DNA from: Dimorphilus gyrociliatus
Taxonomy: Eukaryota > Annelida > Polychaeta > Dinophilidae
NCBI GenBank assembly: GCA_904063045.1
Contig: CAJFCJ010000004.1
Location: forward strand, 1 to 64,000
Direction: 5' to 3'
Length of the DNA: 64,000 nt
Shown here: positions 46,581-59,191 of the stretch, piece by piece
Numbering within the stretch: position 1 is the stretch's first letter
Layout: each line of letters starts with the position of its first letter
Notes under the pieces: model-generated
Database searches by the model: none
Told to the model about the DNA's origin: nothing
Seen by the model: only the letters and a program-made list of their open reading frames with translations
Translations under genes and position numbers: made by a program

Positions 46581-48644
46581 ACTCTATATAGAGTGCTTTG
46601 AAAAAAATTAATCAATATCTAGAGTAATTATATAGAAGATAATTCCCAGGCTCAGTTTAGGGTCAGATAAAAAGGAAGAACAAATTTTGGAGATAAAAAA
46701 CATCGAGTTCTTTCTTATTTATAAAACAAATACTATACGGAAGAAGTAGAGGAGAAAATCTCAATAAATCGATGTAGATACAGCAGTGAACGATTTTGTT
46801 CGCAGAGTGAAGAATACGATGTGCCACTGACGAACCATATTAGAACGTTAAAAAATTTTCTATGCGCAAGAGGAAACCAGTCGACTTTTACAACAAGACG
46901 GTTATTGGACAGTTCTTAAACTTATAATAATTTTTTTAAAAAGCATCTCTCCTACTGGTTACCATATATTGAGGGATCACGGCTCCTCTTTTCCAATCGA
47001 TTATAATTTCACGTCGAAACAAACCAAGTGCCAGTCCAATATTTTGGGGAATTCACATCATCAACTCTACATTTATCTTCTTACAGTTGTTTAAGGGGAT
47101 CGTTATCGTATATCATATAACTGAAACTATGATCTATAATAATAGATTCTTGTATCATCTAAGTAGTCAATTTTTTATGTTCCTTCTTTAAATTCTTTGA
47201 TGTTTTATTCTAAAGATTGATAGTTAACAGTAAAGACATGCGCCTATTTGATCCACTGTATGATATATACAAAGTGTACTATGTGCATTATTACAACAAA
47301 GATTAAAGATATCAATTTTTAAATGGTTGTGACAATTTATTGATTTATTAAAAGAATTATTTTAAGCTAATGAAAAACAGCAAAATTCCCCTATCCCTCA
47401 AGGTCTATTGAAAAAGCTCTTGGGGCATATTCTACGGAACATCCATTTCCAGTCGCCAGCTTTGCAAATCTCTTAAAACATTTCAACAAAGACATAAAAT
47501 ATCTTTAGTTAAGAAAAATAGTCTATTGGATTTATCTAGTCCACGTAATCTTCCTTACAATCTCTTCATGACCTGTTTTTCAAATAAGATGCACATAACT
47601 TCCACAGGAGGAGAGCAAATGAAAAATCTACTATCCTTCTATCATTAAATTAAAACAAGCCATCATCAAATTGTAACTATATACATCATTCTTAAAAACT
47701 AGTTTTGATCTGAATTTTGGCTAATTAGACTAAATGGAATGTAGATTTATATATCTTAATAATAATAATAAACTGGCACTGGTACCATTGTAATACTGGA
47801 ATAATAGAAAGTAAGACAAACGAGAGAATAATATTTCGTTGATAAAAAGGAAACGTTTGGCTTTGTCTTGCTTTTTTGATATTTTATATATAAAAACTAG
47901 TTTATTTCTAAAGTGCTATATGTCATTTGAATGAATCAAATTTGTATACAGATTCCACGAATTCTGTATAATAGCTGTATTATTTATTCAACTCAGCTAA
48001 CAATCAAGTTTAAATTTCCAATAGAGAAAGAATTACAAAGTTTTTATTGTAAATAATAGAAAATTGTCTTGTAAAAATAAAGATATAATATCTTTAAATG
48101 TTAAATTTAACTATAATATATTTAATACAAAAATTCAATACTAAATATTCTTTTTTATTATCAACCATTTTTTTAAATTCTTCCTCAAATAAAACGTTCA
48201 AATAACGTTATAAGGTTGTAATTGCTTCCAATTGTGATTGCATATACTTTGTATTAGAGACGAAAAACCTATTTAAAAAGCCTAAAAAATTCTAAAACAA
48301 AATTGCTAAATCTGCATAATTCATTTTGTGAGATAGATGAGCATACAAATAAGCCAAGGGAATTAATCTTCAACTGATAAAAACCATATATATAGTATAT
48401 ATGTATATATTTTTTAATAAAATAAACTTGTTATCCTACACACTTTGATGATATTTTTCAAATTTTGCAGCATATTTTGCAGTAGAACAGAAAATCTTTT
48501 TATATAATGCATAGAAAATTTCTGCAAATCTCTATTAGTTTTTAATATTCTTATATAGTCTAACGAGAGTGTATTTACATATGACTAATTAACTTAAGCC
48601 CTTGTTTAGAGATTCTTTCTTCCAATCCCTAGTTAATATCTATA

Positions 48645-48700
48645 CTCCTCTCTCCCTCTGTTTTTCTCTCTCCCTCTCTTTCTAACTCTCTCTCTCTTTT
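48645..48700. repeat. (CT)n-rich tract
   Basis: Interrupted CT/CCT repeat. Confidence 0.8.
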
Positions 48701-49878
48701 TTTTACTCAATATTTAAAAATTAGCTTTTATTATGGTATTTATTCCATAATAAAATCTTTACATTAAAGAAGTTAACTGGAGGAGAAATGCAATCGATTA
48801 ATTTCTCTTTTTAATTAGCGTCAAATGATATAAAAAGGGTTCTTCATTTTAAATAATTTGCTATAAACAAGTGTCCATTTTTTAGTCCCAATAGAACTCC
48901 CTTTTCATTTCAATTTAATAACAAAGCTTTTTAATTCGATAGCCATAGTCTATTCACCATCAGAGGGATTTTTGTTCCTCATATAACCTCGATAAAATTT
49001 TATAATTTATTAGATTTCTCTATCTTTTAATTGAGTTTTTAGCCAATTAAATACTTTTTTTAAGACTTCTTTATATATTTTATTTAATTATAAATAAATG
49101 ATGAAGAAAGTGGAGTTCAATGATAAATCTATGAGAATTTATTGAAAAGTCAAAACATCTTTGAAAGAGTATTTAAACATTAATTGAAATAAAACAAATC
49201 TTTATCAATCTAATATTCACCAGAACGAAAGAATAAGGTATGTTATCCTTTTAGCAGTTATTGAAAACTTCTCTTCCGACAAGATTATGAGATTCTTGCA
49301 TGTCATAGTCAATATTGCATTCTACGAAATAGAGAGTAAGGTTTATTTTCGAATTTATAGCTTTTTCGATTAAACAGCAACAAGATACATATTGCAATTT
49401 TTATCAACTATTATAAACTACATAAAGTGTGTTATTGACGCTTTATCTACTGCTTTAGCAGGTGATTTAATAATGACAATTACTATGTTGTTATTTTGAT
49501 ACTGGTTAAAACATCCCAATAGAAATAATGATGGAATAATTGATAGATTATCAATAATATAATCTTCAACATATAAATATTCATATATTCAAATTTTCAA
49601 CAACTCTTAGAATATTTTATATTTATGGAAAACGTTTAAAATATTGAAATTTAATGAATGATACTATGAGAAAATAATATAAAAAATACAATTAATATGT
49701 TAATTATTATATAATTTATAGTTTACAAATATAAGTATACAAAATACTGTTGAGAAGTTTGTTTATGTCCAAAAACTATGTTATACTTAAATATTATAAT
49801 TGTTATATTTCATATTTTTATACAATCAATCAACAAAAAATCTATTAAAGTTATGATGATTTTATAATTAAATTAGCA

Positions 49879-49955
49879 TGTATATATATATATATATATA
49901 TAAATTTATACTGTATATATAAAAGAGAGAAAGAGAAAGCAAGAAAGAGAGAAAG
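49879..49955. repeat. (TA)n followed by (GA)-rich tract
   Basis: TA run to 49902 and GA-rich sequence from 49924. Confidence 0.8.
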
Positions 49956-50017
49956 AACATGGAAACATGTGGATTTTGTTCTCTTAAAAAAACGAAACCA
50001 TTTTTCGCTATTAAACT

Positions 50018-52937
50018 TTACTGTATATTTTCTACTTTTAGTTTATTCTTATTTTTCTTTATACATACGCCAATAGTCACTCCTGCAGTTACTAATAAGA
50101 CACCTCCTGTTGACCCAATTACAATCTTTATTATAGTATCTCTACTTAAACCGCTGGACTGAGAAATAGTTGTTTCTTCGTGGTAGAGTCTAGTTGATGT
50201 GTCTCTATTTGCTTCAGTTGATGTGTCTCTTTTGTCTTCAGTAGTTGTATCCCTTTTGTCTTCAGTTGTTGTAGTAGCTTTTGCTGTTGTTACAGTAGTA
50301 ATTTTCTGAGGAGACACACTGCTGCGTACACTGTTGGTTGTTGTTTGCCATGAATCTTGTGTTGTAGAAAGTGCGCTAGACGACGGACCTCGTGAAGTTG
50401 GATTCATCGGACCCCAATAAAAATAATTAAGGCTAAAATTACAATAAACATTATTATCATAGTAAACAACGCAACTTTCACATTTAAAAGTCGATCCTCT
50501 TTCTTCTTCTGTCAAGTTAATACTGGATGAAGAATAGTTTAGTTTCAATGTGTCGTTAACCTTTTTACAGAAACAGTAATCAATTAAATATCTGATGAAT
50601 TATTTTATTAGTTAAACTTTCTACTGACCATCCAATTTGTATAAAGGATCTTATCAAAATTTCCAGATGCTTCACAATTTAAAACGGTCTTTTGAACTTG
50701 TCTTACATGAACCTTTTCTGGACCATCTGATTACAATAAGATTTTGTATATAAAGTATACATTTAATCTATTTTAAAAAACTTGTATACATTGAACATCT
50801 AATGGAATTGTATGGGATGTTTTATATGCATCTTCATAGAAAAAAAAATTGGGACTTTCTGTATCTACATCTCTTGCGAACGGTGGCAAATTTTGTAGAT
50901 GAAAGTATTCTGATACAGATATTAGCTTCTCTGAGTAGCGAAATTCACAACGCAAAGAATTTGTGAATCGATGTGCGAAAAATGTTACAGTTGCCTTTAT
51001 CTTCCTCTTTAAAGGTTTAGTGTTATTGATAACAATATTTTCATATTCAATAGAATAGTCAAAACCATGATTACCAGAAGAAAAACATGAGAATTGTGGT
51101 GAAAAGTGAGTATATGTTAGGTTGTAGCTAACAGATATAGGTTCGAGCTCAGTCGCCTGGATAGTTGTTCTTGGATGCTCAAAATCAGCTATAAAGCATA
51201 TTAATTAAACTTTTAACTATAATTTATGAAATGTAATGAATTTGAACAAGTTCTTACACAAAACTGCAAAGGCTGCACGAAATTCCTTATCACCAGCTAT
51301 ACAACTATGATATATATTATCAGTATAATTATTAACATTCATAAAGTTATAGGAAATGATTCTGGTATAGTTTTCATCAATTATCATGTCATATCTATAA
51401 GTTTGCTGGGGTATTATATCAACTGAATCTGCAATTAGAAGTAACTCTCCTTGTTCATTTTTACCATAAGTAGTAGCATCAATAACGTGTGGAATATCCG
51501 GCCATGCGTGACAGGAAAAGTTAAATGCCTGAGTTTGGTCTTCGTAGATGACAATATTTCTGGGGCGACGTACATGGTCAGGCGGTATTACAGTTGGATA
51601 TTCAGTGTCTAAAGAGAAAATAATGATACGTTGGACATGTTTCTGCTTTCGAAACCTTATACACATGCAATATATACTGTATATAAATTGTTTAACAAAC
51701 CATTATGATAGAAAAATACCGGACTTTGGGAACAATTAGTATTATTATTAACAAATTCCATGCATATTCTGCAAGTAATGTTTCCCGTAATACCAGCTAC
51801 ATATAACTCCTCGTCATTTTCTGGTTGTACTTCTCCATTTACCTGGAAAAAAGAGACGTTGAAAAGAAAACCCATAGTTTTGTATTTTATTTACAGTCCA
51901 TTCAGTATTTATTCTTTTATTGTATCTTCCATCATCAGAGCATCGTAAAACACTATCCTTAGCTGGATGCAATGATATTATTACATTATCTGGGGGATCT
52001 AGTAAATAAAGACAAAAGTGTTCTGAGCTGTTTGTTTGTTTATAGAATATTAAATGCTAAAAATATTTTCCCTACATTGAACTCGAAGAACGAATGAACA
52101 TAATACTTTGTCTCCATCTCTGTCATGGAATATTGGCTTATCATGAGCAACTGCAACGACAAGTGCTGATAAATTGCTTATTGGTGGTATGCTTTCTATA
52201 TGCTCATATTCATCGCCGTCAACCTCATTGTCATATGTAAATCGACAATTTATATTTTTATCAAACCTATCAGAAACTGTAAATTCTATTTCGAAAGATA
52301 TAAAACCAGTTAAAGGTTGATTACTTGTTTTGTTCACAATTTTACTAATAATTGTATAATTTATTAATGTTCCAGGAGTGTCGCAATTAATTGACGGTGC
52401 AATATGAGTGTAGTTAACAGATTTTGTTATTTTTATTGATTCTCCTTCAAAAACGTTCAATTCCGATTGACTTTCAGTACTACATTCATAATTTGCTGGA
52501 AAATAATTAATAGTTACAATAAGAAAAAGTGAATAGAGAAACAAACAAAACTCACACAAAACCACAATTACACCTCGAAATGAAAGTAAATAATTCTGTC
52601 CCAAATAGTCAAAGTCTACCATACAATCGTGATAGTAATTGTCTTCGTATTCCGATGTTGGTTTAGTATAGGTAATTGTTCTTTTACCAGATTGTGAATC
52701 ATCTACTATGTAACGATGACTCTGACTTGGTAAAACTCCATTTTCATTAGCGATGTATGATAAATTCCCGGTAGAGTCATCCTGTCCATAATAGTTTCCT
52801 AATATTGGAAAAGTATCCGCACATTCTTGACCAAAATGTGATGATCCTTCATAAACAACAAGATTATTTGGTAAACCCTCATTTATTTTAATTAGATACA
52901 CATTCACTACAAATATTAAAAATGGCTGAAGAATCAT
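50018..52937 (-). CDS. multi-Ig-like single-pass membrane receptor with duplicated four-exon ectodomain
   Basis: Eight exons on the complement strand: 52937-52556, 52495-52076, 51998-51895, 51842-51701, 51608-51258, 51188-50790, 50726-50629 and 50560-50018. They sum to 2439 nt, giving 812 aa. A signal peptide (~1-18) is followed by Ig-V-like exon 1 (Cys ... D-N-Y-Y-H-D-C). Then come exons 2-4, and exon 5 restarts the same pattern (D-N-I-Y-H-S-C). Exons 6-8 mirror 2-4: Y-T-H-I-A-P against Y-T-H-F-S-P, L-R-V-Q-C against L-D-V-Q-C, E-W-T|V-N-G against N-W-M|V-N-D. Exon 8 adds a Ser/Thr-rich stalk with repeats of T-E-D-K-R-D-T, a Gly-rich TM (~774-799) and a 13-residue basic tail. There is no kinase or other signalling domain, so it is probably an adhesion or recognition receptor. 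Intron 1 is 60 nt without in-frame stop. Confidence 0.8.
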
Positions 52938-54390
52938 ATTTCTATTTTAAGAATAATCCTTAGTTTTTCTCACCAGCTAACGTTTTGGATAAATCTTTCT
53001 AGAACCTTATATATATATAACTCTGTTAATATAGATAACGTGATCTTTTTATTACGCTTCTAGTGGGTATAGAAAAAAGGATACTGGCTCTCCCTCCTAA
53101 TCCCAATTGCTATATTAAAGTACAAAAGGAACAAAGCGTTTTCTTTTCATATGTACAAACTTTATTAAATTCATTTTTTAAAAATATTGAATAATATTTA
53201 GTTGATTAATAATTTTTAATCTTCTTTTAAATTACAACCAAAAGAATTAATTGATAAATTAGGTTATAAATAATTTTAGTTATCAATAAACTGATTAGAC
53301 TGAAATTTTTGACTGAAAAACCTTGTAACTTTGTGATTAAGTATTGCTCTGGTAAAAGTTGTAAAGATATCAAAAGGTACAAAAATTTAATCCCCTAGAA
53401 TAAAATTTTATGATAATACTTCATATTTTATTCTATATATTGTTCATTCTTTGAAAAGATCGATAACTAAACATAAAATTAATTTGTTTAGCCTACTTTT
53501 ACATTATTTATCATCTTCTTTAGATTTTCTGTAATATTCTCTTCCTACTGAAAAAAGACACTCTACAAATCTATCATTTACTTTACTTTTTTATTTCTAT
53601 TTTCTACTTAAAAGAAAAAAGACAAAAGAATAAAATAAAGAAAAGCTAACTTTGATAAATGGTACTTACTCTTGAAAAAAAGTCATCATCTAACGCTATC
53701 TACAGTTAATGTATTATCTACTTCGCATTTTTATCAATTGTATACTCTTCTAACAAAGTTCCATTTTTATACTTTGCTTTGTTTTTTTGTTCCTGTCTTT
53801 CTTTTTTGTTTTGTTTTTTTTTTATAAAAAAAAAGAATTTAAACTCCGCTTCTTCTTTTTTTAATTATAATTATTAAGAGACTATATAATGGAAAATTAA
53901 TAAAATACCTTTAAGACGTTTTCTTTCAAGATTTCTAGAGTTTTTATAATAATAGTAAAAGTTTTTTTATTCGTTTTAATCTAACACTAGATGTCACTTC
54001 ATTACAATGTTAGTGAATCTAATATCAAATTTATTAATTTATTAAAGTATTTATTAATTTATAATTGTATGGGAATATATAAAGCAATGAATTGTATATT
54101 GTTTTAATATACATACATGTGGATTTTCATTGAACTGGACACAACTAACAAACTGGAAATTTAAGGTGAACAGCGATTTTTCATTCATTCGTAATTCTAC
54201 ATGACAAAATTGGCTCTGCCATCTTTTCAGTTATTCATAAATGCAGTATCATAGAAAAAATTGTATATATGCAGCATTTACTTATTAATATATGAAACAA
54301 TTGGTTAGTTTTGGCAAACAGGTTTATTCAAAGATCAACCATCTATCTTTCTTTCTTGCTCCTAGGAATTGTTAGCTTATCTTGCGAGTA
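52938..54390. other. intergenic, no gene seen
   Basis: AT-rich with poly-A/T runs. Contains the upstream region of the Ig-like gene and the downstream region of the first claudin-like gene. Confidence 0.55.
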
Positions 54391-55329
54391 TTATTGATAG
54401 GGTGGAGGTGGCTCGTATACTTCATACGGTGGAGGCCGACTTTCGTATGGAGGTGGAGCTCTGATGATTACTTCGCCGTTTGTATCGTCTATCGAACTGT
54501 CAGAGGTTGCTTGATGATGAGTTCTTCTACTATTACGATTAGATGAAACAATATTATTGTTGGAATCTTGCATTGGAATGTTTTGTATTTCAATCTCCTG
54601 ATGAACAGTTGCACGACGCCTATAATAATTTCTTCTTCCACGTCTAACAACAGTTCTATTAATAGTTGGCAAGCTAACAGTTGAATTAGATGTAGATTCA
54701 GAGTTTGCAGGTGAAATTTTCTTCTTTTGATACTTAATACCAATAGAAATAAGAATTGTATTTAACATTGATAAAATGGAAGAAGTAATTGCCAATCTAT
54801 GACAATTGCCCATATAAATCTGAGCATTTTCTTCATATGCCTCCACAGTACATAAGTAAACAATCCAAGCAGTTAGCGTAAGAGGTGATGCTATACCAAA
54901 CATCACAACCACAATGTTTAGAATCTTATGAGAAGGATATAAACGTAGAAAAAAGTTTATAAAACAAATAAATAGGCCGAGAAATAGCAAAACGATGCTA
55001 AAAATCATCAGAATTTGAACAAATCTTATCGAACCTGTTTTTGTTTAAAATTATTATTAATTTATCTAATAAGTAGTTAATTAGTTTTTATTCTCACCTG
55101 GAACTATTAAAATACTTTCACATTTTGAACTTTGACACTTTCTAAAGAGTCCATAAGAAATTACACGAGTTGTTCCTCCTGTAGTGCCTACACTCGATTT
55201 TTCAACAGACTTTTCTATATGCCATTCGGCTGCATATAAGGCCGAAAAATGGAAAATGATCGTAAAAGGGATTACGAATACCAATATGAATTTTAAGTAT
55301 CCTTTTGATTCAAAGCATTTTGTAACCAT
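54391..55329 (-). CDS. claudin/PMP22-like tetraspan with triple PPxY tail
   Basis: Exons complement 55329-55098 and 55034-54391 with a 63-nt phase-1 intron; 291 aa. TM1 (~13-33) is followed by A-E-W-H and then Y-G-L-F-R-K-C ... K-C, the W-GLW-C-C signature of loop 1 in the claudin/PMP22 superfamily. Exon 2 opens with S-I-R-F-V-Q-I-L-M, gives TM2, TM3 (PLTLTAWIVYL) and TM4 (HRLAITSSILSML). A basic, Arg-rich cytosolic tail ends with three PPPY motifs (APPPYE, RPPPYE, PPPPYQ), ligands for WW domains such as those of Nedd4-type ubiquitin ligases. It is a likely junction or membrane-organising protein, head-to-head with the next gene. Confidence 0.82.
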
Positions 55330-56476
55330 TGTTTATAGCTATATATACAATTAAGTAATATCTTTAAGATTAAGCAAGAAAGAGAGAAGGTGGAATTCTC
55401 GTCTAGAGCATTTTTTTTCAATAAACCAATTCAAATGTGATCTATCGATTATCCTAAAATAAAATATACAAAATCAGTAAAAACAACTTATATCCTTAAA
55501 GAGACTAAACATTTGAATCTTTTCTACTAGAAAATCCTTAGCAAGTAAATATTTTGCTTAGTTTCTTTATTACAACTACTGTCTCTCAGTAATAATTAAG
55601 TTTTAATAATTAATTCAATCATAATTTATCTATGATATCATTCAAAATAACGAATTTTACACCATCTTATTATATCTAAGAGATAAAAAATAATATTTAC
55701 ACTATTCTAACCATATTTTGTTAATAAATTCTTTACTATTCATTGAATAAAACGAATAAACAGTGTTTGTTTTATTAAGAAAATATAAGAATAGTAGTTT
55801 GAAAAAAGAAAATAAAATCAGGTTATACAATAAAAAATAGAGAAGAATGGTTAGAGATTCAATTTTAAACTTGTTACGTTTTAGAATGTAATAAACATTT
55901 TTTTATAAAAAAAAACCATAAATCTTAAGTGAAAAGAGGATTTCGTTCTAGTTTATTAACCGGTTCAACAGCTAAATGATTTAAATAATCAAAGATTAAA
56001 CGTTTTACCAATATCATATATAATATAATCTTGTATTTATTCAGGTAATACTTAAAGAATATGAATATACAGTATATATAGGTCATAAAACAAACAAGAA
56101 AATTTAAGGAAACAGTCAAAGCAAACAAAATGAAAAAGTTTTTTTTTGTTTTTCAACACTACTTTCGTCAAGTTTCTAAGAATGTTATTTTTTCAACAAG
56201 ATTATCTCTCAAACGTATTATTATAATAAAGTGCAACCTTTTTTGCTAAAAGAGAGAGAGAGAGAGAGAGAGAGATTTCAATTGATCTAGATTTACAAAG
56301 TATATGGGCTGACCAAAATCGATATCAATCCTATATTATACGAACATAGTCGCTGATAATAATCACGAAAACATTGAAAATAGTAAAGGAAGGAAGATTG
56401 CTTTAAGCTAGACTATATTCTGTGTTGAACGTCTTATATATGATTCGCTATTTTGAGATATTTGTATTGTTCAATT
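55330..56476. other. intergenic between divergent claudin-like genes
   Basis: AT-rich with (GA)n at 56251-56274. A 67-codon minus-strand ORF at 55925-56128 is not supported. Probably holds both promoters. Confidence 0.5.
56251..56274. repeat. (GA)n microsatellite
   Basis: Perfect GA run about 200 bp upstream of the next ATG. Confidence 0.9.
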
Positions 56477-57400
56477 ATGCTAGTATACTTAGAACACACT
56501 TGTAAAACTTTAAAGTTGATTATGTTTGGCCTATTGCCTTTAACTATAATTTTTCATTGTTTATCTGTCTTCTATAATGAGTGGCATGTGGAAAAAACTT
56601 TTGAAGAGGAGACGATATTCCGTCAAAGTGATCAGACGATTCAAACAAAAACAATAATTTATGAATATTACTATGGACTATTTAAGAAATGCTTCAAATC
56701 AAAATGTTCCGATATTGAACCATTTCCACGTAAGGCAATTTTAAATAAATATTTAAAGCTGTCTTCTTCCTCTTCTTCTATAACTTTTTCTCTATTCTTT
56801 ATTCATGTATATTCTTCTATTTGCCTCTTTATATTTTCAAGTATTATAGTATTCATTCAAATATTTATTATAGATTGGTTAAGATTTATTCAAGTCCTTA
56901 TGGTTTCAAGTTTAGCTTTTATCCTGTTTGGAGAATTGATTGCCATTTTATCTGGTTTGTCCGGTCAACATTATTATCCTAAAGATAAAAAGCTTTTGGG
57001 ATCATTTTGTATTATAGCCTGCATTTTTACGTTCTTATCATGGATCTTGTACATTCCGCTAATAAAGAGTAAAATACCCGAATCGAATCTGAAAATGGGA
57101 AGAAGTCATGGTCTAGCTGTCATTTCATCTATACTGTCATCAATAGCAACAATTATAGTATTTTCAAGCAATTCCGGAACAAAGAATTTATCGAGAACTA
57201 CAGTTTCGCCTACAATTAGAACTGTTGAATCAACCGTTTCACGTCCATCAGTATCGGAGAGTTCAACAGGGAGGAATAGTATAAGTTCTTTATCAATGGA
57301 AAGACATGTAATCAGAGAATCATTCATAATTCTTCCACCCCCTTACAAAAATAAGCCACCTCCCTACGACCTTCCAGAGCTACCTCCTTCTTACTATTAG
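56477..57400 (+). CDS. claudin/PMP22-like tetraspan with PPxY tail
   Basis: Exons 56477-56729 and 56874-57400 with a 144-nt phase-1 intron that has no in-frame stop; 259 aa spliced. ATG 56477 is used; the longer frame starts with TTG. TM1 is followed by N-E-W-H-V-E-K and Y-Y-G-L-F-K-K-C ... K-C. Exon 2 begins W-L-R-F-I-Q-V-L-M like its paralogues, which fixes the acceptor at 56873. A second in-frame AG at 56849 is less likely. TM4 is HGLAVISSILSSIATII. The Ser/Thr-rich tail ends with LPPPYK, KPPPYD and PPSYY. It is the sister gene of the PPxY-tailed gene at 54391. Confidence 0.82.
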   Translation: MLVYLEHTCKTLKLIMFGLLPLTIIFHCLSVFYNEWHVEKTFEEETIFRQSDQTIQTKTIIYEYYYGLFKKCFKSKCSDIEPFPRKAILNKYLKLSSSSSSITFSLFFIHVYSSICLFIFSSIIVFIQIFIIDWLRFIQVLMVSSLAFILFGELIAILSGLSGQHYYPKDKKLLGSFCIIACIFTFLSWILYIPLIKSKIPESNLKMGRSHGLAVISSILSSIATIIVFSSNSGTKNLSRTTVSPTIRTVESTVSRPSVSESSTGRNSISSLSMERHVIRESFIILPPPYKNKPPPYDLPELPPSYY

Positions 57401-58008
57401 AATAAAGTATAATTATAATTAGTTAATAAATTACCTACTATTCTTATTTATAGAAAATACATATTTGTATAGAACAGTCTTAATGCATGCAAATAGTTTG
57501 AATACTTAGAGGAGAATACATAATATTACGTAGACCAAAATCACCGATTCATAAAAATATACTATAGAAAAGTAAGAGTATAAATAAAATAGTTTTTACA
57601 ACAAAGGATTATTATTCTAGACGACTTTGTTGAGCGATAAATAAACCTCGACTTTTTTTTTAAATAAATATCACAATTCGTCCTATTTGCCCTCTTGCGT
57701 TCATAGAATATTTTATTCTTTAATATTAATACCCTTTCTTTAGCTATTGATAAAATATTTCTATATTAATAGAGGTCGAATAACTTCGTGAGCGGGAACG
57801 TGTGACTAATAGTTTTAAGACGTTCGCTTCTTTTTTTGTTTTCTCCTTTGATAAGAGACAAATATATTAGATACTTTATTGTTAAAAGGAAAATGATAAT
57901 CATTTAGTTTTTTATATACTTTCAAGAGTTAAATAGATATTTTGTTGCCTTTTTGCTTGTTTTTTCAAATCCATTAAATATTAAACTACTTCGTATTTTG
58001 TTTAATTG
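57401..58008. other. intergenic between convergent claudin-like genes
   Basis: AT-rich, nothing recognised. Confidence 0.55.
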
Positions 58009-58873
58009 TTAAGGCATTTCTAAATAGCCAGGATTAGCGACTATTTCATCATAGCGTCCTTCATTACCATCTCTACGACTCATACGAGGCTGTGCTGGAT
58101 TTCCCCTGTTTCCTTCTTCATTATTGTAGTAAGGAGTGTATGGAGGAGCTTGACCTTTCACTGGGGAACGACTTCTTCCTCGATCACCTCCAAGTTTAGG
58201 ATATAAACCGGGTGGTACTTGATTTGATCCTTGTAGGAAATTTGGAGTATTAAATTGCATTCCGCGTCTTTGTTGTGGGCGTTCCTCTCCACTGTTCATT
58301 TTAAATATTATTATACTTGTGACGAAAGAAAATATCGTAGAAATAATAGCCAGGCCAAAAGAATAACCAAATCGTTCCAAAACTGGATTGTTAAACATAT
58401 CTTCGTCTGAAACTTTAGCTACAAACACTATCCAAGTTGTACCGGTAAGAAGGCAAGCCAAAATTACAAAGCTTAAAAGGAATTTCTTACATTTACAACT
58501 TTCTACACACTTACAAACCATAGCTAGAGCTAATAATTGTGAAAGTAGCAGAAAAACTAATGACAAAGAAATTCCAACCTGACAAAATCTGTAGAATGCT
58601 ATAGGAAAGAGATTAAAGTATTTTAGATAAATATACTCTAAGTATTACATAAAATAGTTACTAACGATATGTGTCTAAAAAAACTCCGTCAATGCTTCTG
58701 ACATCAGTTCCTTTCTCAGATTTAAATAGACCATACATTGTGTCCCCCTGATGGTACCAATTTCTTGTTGCAGCAGAGACAATATGAATAATCGTCGTTG
58801 AAGGCAGCAAAATGAAGCAAACCCACTTTAAAATCTTAGACGAAGAAGACACATTAGAGATAACTTTTTCCAT
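58009..58873 (-). CDS. claudin/PMP22-like tetraspan with polar C-terminal tail
   Basis: Exons complement 58873-58666 and 58598-58009 with a 67-nt phase-1 intron; 265 aa. The start at 58873 is the first ATG; the open frame further upstream begins with GTG. TM1 is followed by R-N-W-Y-H-Q and M-Y-G-L-F-K-S, so W and GL(W/F) are present but the Cys pair of loop 1 is missing. Exon 2 starts F-Y-R-F-C-Q-V-G. TM2 is followed by a Cys-rich C-K-C-V-E-S-C-K-C-K loop, TM3 (LLTGTTWIVFVA) and TM4 (FGYSFGLAIISTIFSFV). The 100-residue tail is rich in Arg, Pro, Gly and Asn with PPYTPYY but no true PPxY, and several Tyr (YDEI, GYLEM) suitable for phosphorylation. Confidence 0.8.
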
Positions 58874-59152
58874 TTTCTCCCAGATTAGAGCAAATATGTG
58901 TATTGACTTGAAAATGAAACTGTTGCCTCTCCCAACTTCTAACACTCACAACCTATGCTACACCCTTTTCAAGAATAGTATTTCACCTTAGGCCAAGATA
59001 AATAACTACAAATATATATATATTTATATATTAGTATATGCCTTGTATTGAGAGGCCACTGTCAAATTTAACTATTCAAAATAGTTCAAGTGACAATTTT
59101 TTGTTGCTAGTTTTTAATACTACTATTATATTTGTATATTAATTAAATTATC

Positions 59153-59191
<39 letters not shown>

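Larger units (their letters stand above)
46490..50017. other. largest gene-poor interval
   Basis: It starts with (TA)n at 46494-46580. 46750-47110 and 47370-47660 are less AT-biased. The latter contains two adjacent open stretches in shifted frames (about 47390-47510 and 47510-47655) that could be a decayed exon, but I recognise nothing in them. CT tract at 48645-48700 and TA/GA tract at 49879-49955. Confidence 0.5.

Noticed and set aside
55925-56128. 67-codon minus-strand ORF
   Set aside because: AT-rich, hydrophobic by composition, no splice partner and no resemblance to neighbours.
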